This document shows positions 59,179 to 64,000 of a stretch of DNA of 64,000 nucleotides, piece after piece. The stretch is taken from the NCBI GenBank assembly GCA_903819975.1, contig CAIJFI010000009.1, positions 1-64,000 on the forward strand, in the 5' to 3' direction. The DNA is from an uncultured Bacteroidota bacterium (GTDB lineage: Bacteria; Bacteroidota; Bacteroidia; Chitinophagales; Chitinophagaceae). The translations under genes were made by a program, and so were the position numbers. The notes under the pieces were generated by a model, which saw only the letters and a list, made by a program, of their open reading frames with translations, was not told where the DNA came from and searched no databases. The stretch's first letter is position 1; each line of letters begins with the position of its first letter.

Positions 59179-61536
59179 TTAAGAAGCCTTCTTTTTACGT
59201 GCTGTTTTGCGTGGAGGATTCTTTTTCAATTCTTCTATAATCTCCTTTACTTCTTCGATAGTTAAGGTTTCTACTTTTTCTTGTTGCTCTTTATTCAACT
59301 TGAAATTGCGTAATCCTTGTTTGATATATGGACCATAAGGGCCTCTTAATAATTGAATCTTCTCTTTTTCAAACACTTTAATTGTACGCTCGTCTTTTGC
59401 CTTGCGTTTTTCTGCAATCATAGGAGTCAATTCCTCCAATGTTACTGTGTAAGGATCCATTTCCTTGTTAAGGGAGTAAAACTTCTTGTCATGTGCCGCA
59501 TAAGGGCCAAAGCGACCTATATTAACACTTACTTCTGCATCTTCAAATAGTCCCAAGGTTCTTGGCAGTTTAAAAAGTTCCATAGCTTCTTCAAAACTAA
59601 TGGTCTCAATACTTTGAGAAGGCTTCAATTTTGCGAACTTTGGTTTTTCTTCCTCGTCCTGGTGCCCAATTTGAACCATTGGTCCATAACGTCCCATACG
59701 TGCAATTAGTTTTTTGCCACTTACTGGATCAAATCCTAATTCTCTTTCACCTTTGGCTCTTTCGGCATTTTCTAATGTGAATTCGATGGTTTCATGGAAA
59801 GGGTTGTAAAACTCTTCCAACATTTTGCTCCATTTTAATTTTCCTAAAGCAATTTCATCAAACTCGCCTTCAATTTTAGCAGTAAATCCAAAGTCCATTA
59901 CTTTTGGAAAATTCAATTTCAAAAAGTCGGTAACTACTAAACCTAAATCGGTAGGAGATAATTTGTTTTTCTCAGCTCCAGTAATTTCGGAAGCCTCTTC
60001 GGTTTTAATTTCATCCTTGTTATTAAGCGATAAAATTTGATATATTCTTTTTACACCTTCTTTCTCTTTTTTCTCTACATAATTACGTTTCATAATTGTA
60101 GTGATAGTAGGGGCGTAGGTAGAAGGTCGGCCAATACCCAATTCTTCTAATTTTTTAACTAAACTTGCTTCGGTATACCTAGAAGCTGCACGGCTAAAGC
60201 GTTCTAGACCAGTCATGCTAACAAAGTCTAATACCTGTCCTTTTGCTAAAGGAGGTAATATAGCTTCTGCATTTTCGTCTGCTTCCTCATCTATTTCATC
60301 GTCGTCCTTACTTTCTAAATATACTTTTAAGAAACCATCAAAATTCATCACCTCGCCACTTGCAGTTAAGGTTTCTTTGTTGGTAGAAATTTCAATTTTT
60401 GCAGTCGTTTTTTCAAACTGTGCATCGCTCATTTGAGAGGCAATGGTACGCTTCCAAATTAATTCATATAAACGATTTGTGTCGGCATCATCCACCTTAG
60501 ATTCATTCATGTATGAAGGTCTAATAGCTTCGTGTGCTTCTTGTGCACTTTCGTTTTTATTTTTAAATTTACGCGGTTGATAATATTTATCACCGAAGCT
60601 TGAATTGATCTCAGATTTAATGGCATCAATTGCAGTTTCGCTTAAACTAATGCTATCCGTTCTCATGTAAGTGATTTTACCACTTTCATATAATTTTTGT
60701 GCAAGTAACATTGTTTTACTTACGCTATAGCCTAGTTTTCTAGAAGCTTCTTGTTGTAATGTAGATGTTGTGAAAGGTGCTGATGGCGTACGTTTCCCGT
60801 CTTTAACAGTCACATCCTTAACAGTGTAAGTAGCTCCTTTACATTCGTTTAAAAACTTTTCAGCAGCACCTGCAGTTGTTAATTTCTGAGGGCCATCTGC
60901 TTTGAATTTTACTTTCTTTTTATTTATATCTAATGCTGTAAATAAAGCAGATACTTTAAATACGCTCTCTGGAATAAATTGGTTAATCTCTCTTTCTCTT
61001 TCTGCAATTAATCTTACGGCAACACTTTGCACACGTCCAGCACTAAGGCTTCTTTGCATACCAATTTTACGCCATAATACTGGGCTTAATTCAAAACCTA
61101 CAATTCTATCTAATATTCTTCTTGCTTGTTGTGCGTCCACTAAATCCATATTAATTAAACGTGGATTTTCAACTGCTTTTTTGATAGCAGGAGCAGTGAT
61201 TTCATGGAAAACAATTCGCTTTGTTTTCTTAGGATCCAAACCAAGTACTTCCGCCAAGTGCCAACTAATGCTTTCTCCTTCACGGTCCTCATCCGATGCA
61301 AGCCAAACTTCCTTAGCCTTCTTAGTCATGGATTTTAATTCTTTCACCACTTTTTCCTTTTCGCTAGGCACCATATATCTTGGGGCAAACTTGTTTTTCA
61401 AGTCAATACCCATATCATTTTTCTCTAAATCACGTATGTGACCATAGCAACTCCTCACTTCAAACTCCTCGCCCAAAATTTTCTCAATGGTCTTTGCCTT
61501 TGCAGGCGACTCAACGATTAGTAAGTTCTTTGACAT
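59179..61536 (-). CDS. topA: DNA topoisomerase I
   Basis: A 785-residue type IA topoisomerase that relaxes negative supercoils. The order is Toprim domain (LLIVESPAKAKTIEKIL; ASDEDREGE metal site), the central gate with the active-site Tyr in GKITYMRTDS, and C-terminal repeats (FGPYAAHDKKFYSL; GPYGPYIKQG) without zinc-finger cysteines. It ends in a basic tail (KKNPPRKTARKKKAS) that likely aids DNA binding. The frame can begin at TTG 61545, but ATG 61536 (MSKNLLIVESP) matches the family. Confidence 0.96.
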   Translation of the reverse strand: MSKNLLIVESPAKAKTIEKILGEEFEVRSCYGHIRDLEKNDMGIDLKNKFAPRYMVPSEKEKVVKELKSMTKKAKEVWLASDEDREGESISWHLAEVLGLDPKKTKRIVFHEITAPAIKKAVENPRLINMDLVDAQQARRILDRIVGFELSPVLWRKIGMQRSLSAGRVQSVAVRLIAEREREINQFIPESVFKVSALFTALDINKKKVKFKADGPQKLTTAGAAEKFLNECKGATYTVKDVTVKDGKRTPSAPFTTSTLQQEASRKLGYSVSKTMLLAQKLYESGKITYMRTDSISLSETAIDAIKSEINSSFGDKYYQPRKFKNKNESAQEAHEAIRPSYMNESKVDDADTNRLYELIWKRTIASQMSDAQFEKTTAKIEISTNKETLTASGEVMNFDGFLKVYLESKDDDEIDEEADENAEAILPPLAKGQVLDFVSMTGLERFSRAASRYTEASLVKKLEELGIGRPSTYAPTITTIMKRNYVEKKEKEGVKRIYQILSLNNKDEIKTEEASEITGAEKNKLSPTDLGLVVTDFLKLNFPKVMDFGFTAKIEGEFDEIALGKLKWSKMLEEFYNPFHETIEFTLENAERAKGERELGFDPVSGKKLIARMGRYGPMVQIGHQDEEEKPKFAKLKPSQSIETISFEEAMELFKLPRTLGLFEDAEVSVNIGRFGPYAAHDKKFYSLNKEMDPYTVTLEELTPMIAEKRKAKDERTIKVFEKEKIQLLRGPYGPYIKQGLRNFKLNKEQQEKVETLTIEEVKEIIEELKKNPPRKTARKKKAS

Positions 61537-61680
61537 AGTAGTCAACCGCTCCTTCGGGTTTTTTATATATTGAAAATCAGCTAATTATGATAAATATAAT
61601 CATAGGTATTTAAACCCACGGTAGTATTTCTCGTGATGCAATATTAGAGTATTCAACTAAAAAATAAAAATGATCTGTGC

Positions 61681-62550
61681 TTAGGCGCTTAAAAATGCTA
61701 CTATTTTGTCAATAATATCAGGTGTTTTATACACTTTATTATGACCTAATCCATTGGTAATCAAGAATTTAATATTTTCTGGCGCATTATTTTTAAAATT
61801 TACCAAATCTTGGTAAGGGCAAACTCGGTCACCTTGGTCGTGAACCCAAAGAATTTCTCCCTTGTATTTTTCAATAGCACGATCGGCTTCAAAATAGCTA
61901 ACTGGAAGGTTAGTTTGTTTACCTAATTCATTTAAAAAGCCTTCTCTAACTGCTTCTGAGAAGTGCATCATGTTAAAATAACTTTCAAATGTAGTCGTGG
62001 TTTTGGTAGCTGGTGCTATTAAAACAAACTTGTGCTCTTTGGGGTTGCTAATGGTTTCGGCAATCATTGCCAGGGTAATACCACCAAGGGAATGACCCAT
62101 AAAGTGGTCAATAGGGCCGCATACTCTTATTATATGTTCAATCGCGTCCTTGTAAACTATTACATTAATGTATTTGCCTTCACTTTGACCATGTGCTGGG
62201 GCATCAAAGCCAATCACTCTAAATCCTTGCTTTAGTAATGGTTGAACATATTGATCAAACTTGTAAAAATAACTAGCATATCCATGACATATTAAAACCG
62301 TCTTGCCATTGGGTTTTGTAGCCTGCCATTCATATCCTTTGATTGTAATATCCCCACTTACTTTGATTTGAATTTTCTTTGCTTGGTGAAAAATTGCAGG
62401 CGCTTTTGTCTTTTTATATTTAGGGTAAGGGGTACAGAATAAGTTAAAAGCCAATTTTCCAGCTATGGCAGGGGAAAGTGTACCAATAGTGCGAAATTTA
62501 GTTCTTAAATATCGTAGGTACATTCTTTCTGAAAAGCCTTGCTTGGACAT
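61681..62550 (-). CDS. Alpha/beta hydrolase
   Basis: A 289-residue alpha/beta-fold hydrolase with CHGYASYFYKFDQYV (oxyanion region), GFDAPAHGQSEG, the nucleophile elbow GHSLGG, an acid in WVHDQGDRVCP and the C-terminal His in NGLGHNKVY. The substrate is unknown; esterase or lysophospholipase-like activity is plausible. The frame extends 29 codons further upstream, but a perfect -7 box at 62575-62568 lies inside that extension, so ATG 62550 is the start. It is monocistronic and divergent from the ferredoxin gene. Confidence 0.88.
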   Translation of the reverse strand: MSKQGFSERMYLRYLRTKFRTIGTLSPAIAGKLAFNLFCTPYPKYKKTKAPAIFHQAKKIQIKVSGDITIKGYEWQATKPNGKTVLICHGYASYFYKFDQYVQPLLKQGFRVIGFDAPAHGQSEGKYINVIVYKDAIEHIIRVCGPIDHFMGHSLGGITLAMIAETISNPKEHKFVLIAPATKTTTTFESYFNMMHFSEAVREGFLNELGKQTNLPVSYFEADRAIEKYKGEILWVHDQGDRVCPYQDLVNFKNNAPENIKFLITNGLGHNKVYKTPDIIDKIVAFLSA

Positions 62551-62567
62551 ATGCTTGAATTTGACTA

Positions 62568-62575
62568 CAAAGATA
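62568..62575 (-). promoter_or_regulatory. -7 box TATCTTTG of the alpha/beta hydrolase
   Basis: Exact TAnnTTTG match on the minus strand, 17 bases before ATG 62550. Confidence 0.6.
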
Positions 62576-62624
62576 GGCTTGCCTAGTTGTAGCTTTTCAT
62601 TTTTTTCGTATTTCAACAACAAAA

Positions 62625-62641
62625 AGCCTTGAATCAAGGCT
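62625..62641. promoter_or_regulatory. Palindrome overlapping the ferredoxin -33 element
   Basis: AGCCTTG-AAT-CAAGGCT, a 7-bp perfect inverted repeat in the divergent intergenic region. It covers the TTG of the ferredoxin promoter and could be an operator. Confidence 0.45.
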
Positions 62642-62658
62642 GTTTAAAGCTATTTTTG
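62629..62658 (+). promoter_or_regulatory. Promoter of the 2Fe-2S ferredoxin-iscX unit
   Basis: TTG (62629-62631), 19 bases, TATTTTTG (62651-62658), 22 bases before the ATG at 62681. Confidence 0.65.
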
Positions 62659-62680
62659 CAAAAACACATTCGCTATAATT

Positions 62681-63016
62681 ATGTATGCACTTAAAATTAA
62701 TTTTGAACAGAAAGGCTTAGAGCCTGTGGTATTGGAAAATGTAAAAGCAGGGGAGAGTTTATTAGAAGTAATCTTAGATGCGGGAATTGATTTGCATCAT
62801 AACTGCGGAGCCGTTTGTGCTTGTAGTACTTGCCATTTATACGTTAAACAAGGGATGGAATTTTTAGAAGAATTATCGGATAAGGAGGAAGACTTTATTG
62901 ACCGTGCAGTGAGTCCACGCATTGAATCAAGATTAGGATGCCAATGTGTGATTCAGGAAGGTACAGGAGTAATAGAAGTCACTTTACCAGACCAGACACA
63001 ATTTTTAGGAGAGTAA
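62681..63016 (+). CDS. fdx: 2Fe-2S ferredoxin (adrenodoxin/Fdx type)
   Basis: A 111-residue ferredoxin with the ISC-type cluster motif Cys42-x5-Cys48-x2-Cys51 and a distant Cys87 (CGAVCACSTC and LGCQC). Extra cysteines lie at 46 and 89. Ferredoxins of this class feed electrons to iron-sulfur cluster assembly. iscX follows after 16 bases, the same order as at the end of proteobacterial isc operons. The scaffold and desulfurase genes are not in the window. Confidence 0.92.
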   Translation: MYALKINFEQKGLEPVVLENVKAGESLLEVILDAGIDLHHNCGAVCACSTCHLYVKQGMEFLEELSDKEEDFIDRAVSPRIESRLGCQCVIQEGTGVIEVTLPDQTQFLGE

Positions 63017-63032
63017 TTAAAATAATAATATT

Positions 63033-63272
63033 ATGACGCAGTTTGAACCACCCATTAATTGGAATGACCACGAGGATATCGCACAAAAATTATATGAAAA
63101 ATTCGGAGATGAATTTACTGAATCTAAAATTTACAGAGTTCGTTTTACCGATTTATTAGAATGGGTATTAACCCTGCCACATTTTGAAGGCAAGAAGGAA
63201 GAATCAAGTGAGGGGCATTTGGAAATGATTCAAAGTGCATGGGTATACGAGTGGCGCGATAATCAAAAATAG
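63033..63272 (+). CDS. iscX: Iron-sulfur assembly protein IscX
   Basis: A 79-residue acidic protein of the IscX/YfhJ family. It shows INWNDHEDIAQKLYEKFGD, VRFTDLLEWVLTL and the closing ESAW-like IQSAWVYEW, the positions that contact IscS and iron in E. coli. It modulates cysteine desulfurase in cluster assembly. It is co-transcribed with fdx. Confidence 0.92.
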   Translation: MTQFEPPINWNDHEDIAQKLYEKFGDEFTESKIYRVRFTDLLEWVLTLPHFEGKKEESSEGHLEMIQSAWVYEWRDNQK

Positions 63273-63301
63273 GCTTACATTTAAACTATAAAACATTCAC
63301 C

Positions 63302-63817
63302 TTGTTAGCGAGCCTTAAAAAAATAACCTGTTTCATTTTTGACGTTGATGGCGTATTAACCAATGGCGAAGTATTGGTAATGCCTAATGGGGTATTGGTT
63401 CGTAAGATGAATATTAAAGATGGATATGCTTTACAGTTGGCTATTAAAAAAGGCTATCATGTTTGGGTAATATCTGGAGGGAATTCAAATGAGGTTGAGG
63501 ATCGCTTACACAACTTAGGTGTGAAAGAAGTGCATATGCGCGTAAAAGATAAGCGTGCCTTGGTTAATGAGTTAGCTTCATTACACAAAGTTCCATTGGA
63601 TCAAATATTATTTATGGGCGATGACATGCCAGACTATGAAGCAATGCAAATTGTTGGCGTATCTGCTTGTCCAAAAGATGCTTGTGTGGATATTAAATCT
63701 ATTGCAACTTATATTTCAATAACCGAAGGTGGTCGTGGGTGTGCAAGAGAAGTAATTGAAAAAGTACTTAAATTAAATGATCAGTGGGATGTTGAGGATC
63801 ATATCAGAGCTCAATAA
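63302..63817 (+). CDS. kdsC: KDO 8-phosphate phosphatase (HAD family)
   Basis: A 171-residue HAD phosphatase releasing phosphate from KDO 8-phosphate in LPS inner-core synthesis. It has the nucleophile pair Asp14/Asp16 in FDVDGVLTNGEV, motif II in VISGG, the conserved Lys in KDKRALV and FMGDDMPDYEAM. It lacks a cap domain, as tetrameric KdsC does. It begins at a TTG (63302), with no suitable ATG, 29 bases after iscX. Confidence 0.9.
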   Translation: MLASLKKITCFIFDVDGVLTNGEVLVMPNGVLVRKMNIKDGYALQLAIKKGYHVWVISGGNSNEVEDRLHNLGVKEVHMRVKDKRALVNELASLHKVPLDQILFMGDDMPDYEAMQIVGVSACPKDACVDIKSIATYISITEGGRGCAREVIEKVLKLNDQWDVEDHIRAQ

Positions 63818-63842
63818 TTAATCCCTTAAATAATTAAATTAA

Positions 63843-64000
63843 TTGAAGACCTTTATTCATTTTCTGAGACTAATAAGATGGCCTAATTTATTATTTATAT
63901 TATTAGCAGAAACCTTATTTCATTTTTGCATTTATAAGCCATTGTATCCAAATGCAGGTTTAGAAGTTGATACAAATTTCTATTTAATTTTACTTACTTA
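63843..64000 (+). CDS. UbiA-family prenyltransferase, N-terminal fragment (cut by window end)
   Basis: An open frame from TTG 63843 runs to the window edge and reads MKTFIHFLRLIRWPNLLFIL, then LAETLFHFCIYKPLYPNAG. The LRLIRWPNLL start followed by a hydrophobic helix is characteristic of UbiA-type prenyltransferases (geranylgeranylglycerol-phosphate transferase-like in this phylum). The substrate-binding DxxxD motifs lie beyond the window. It is 25 bases after kdsC and likely co-transcribed. Confidence 0.65.
   Translation, partial: MKTFIHFLRLIRWPNLLFILLAETLFHFCIYKPLYPNAGLEVDTNFYLILLT

Overview
The window reads as AT-rich chromosomal DNA from a member of the Bacteroidota, most likely family Chitinophagaceae (a Sediminibacterium/Ferruginibacter-like organism; the genus is inference). 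The evidence is: promoters of the Bacteroidota type (TTTG, 19-21 bases, TAnnTTTG); type IX secretion genes (porQ, porW/sprE); TonB-dependent receptors; and families typical of the phylum (DUF4270, DUF3667, GSCFA, PASTA protein beside ddl, short GlgA-like protein). Shine-Dalgarno sequences are weak or absent. Most of the window is ordinary core genome. No phage, insertion sequence, CRISPR array or defence island was seen.

Layout. 1-4100: tRNA-Cys, a small membrane protein, rocD, a glycosyltransferase, tRNA-Gly and tRNA-Leu, with two large hairpin-rich repeat elements behind the tRNAs. 4098-14900: DUF3667 protein, mazG, a GH3 glycosidase, a DegP/Q-type protease, a LuxC-type acyl-CoA reductase divergent from a ferredoxin, a ddl-PASTA-rhodanese cluster and a proline iminopeptidase-like lipoprotein. 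14981-17323: a TonB receptor under a TPP riboswitch. 17408-24690: a DUF2807 protein, initiator tRNA, era, der, a 57-residue lipoprotein, lon and porQ. 24739-31475: PBP1A-type protein and porW on the minus strand, then a truncated-M23-like protein, two ATP-synthase accessory proteins and a SprT-like protein. 31484-34034: sucC and yceI, framed by duplicated terminators and a three-copy tandem hairpin repeat. 34031-39235: a tight five-gene minus-strand operon (flippase-like protein, rfaE2, ALDH7-type dehydrogenase, subtilase, DinB). 39394-49041: GlgA-like, DUF4270, metK, rlmB, GSCFA, penicillin acylase and trhO. 49233-59103: purC, a large TonB receptor, pdhB, lepB, cdd, ogt, a SirB1-type protein and a desaturase. 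59179-64000: topA, an alpha/beta hydrolase, a 2Fe-2S ferredoxin with iscX, kdsC and the start of a UbiA prenyltransferase.

Working themes. Envelope building is strongly represented (ddl, PBP1A, PASTA, rfaE2, kdsC, lepB, degQ, porQ/porW, two TonB receptors), as are translation and RNA maturation (four tRNAs, era, der, rlmB, trhO), proteostasis (lon, degQ, subtilase) and central metabolism (sucC, pdhB, metK, purC, rocD).

The most unusual signal is non-coding. A family of multi-hairpin intergenic elements (121-392, 3879-4075, 49049-49226, and structurally similar 33651-34034) keeps its loops and spacers (for example GAGCRAAGCGAR and AAAGGCTTTGGGTAA) while the stems differ between copies yet remain perfectly or nearly perfectly paired. 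A second signal is a promoter geometry in which TAnnTTTG or a one-mismatch form lies exactly four bases before the ATG of four genes, which predicts leaderless mRNAs.
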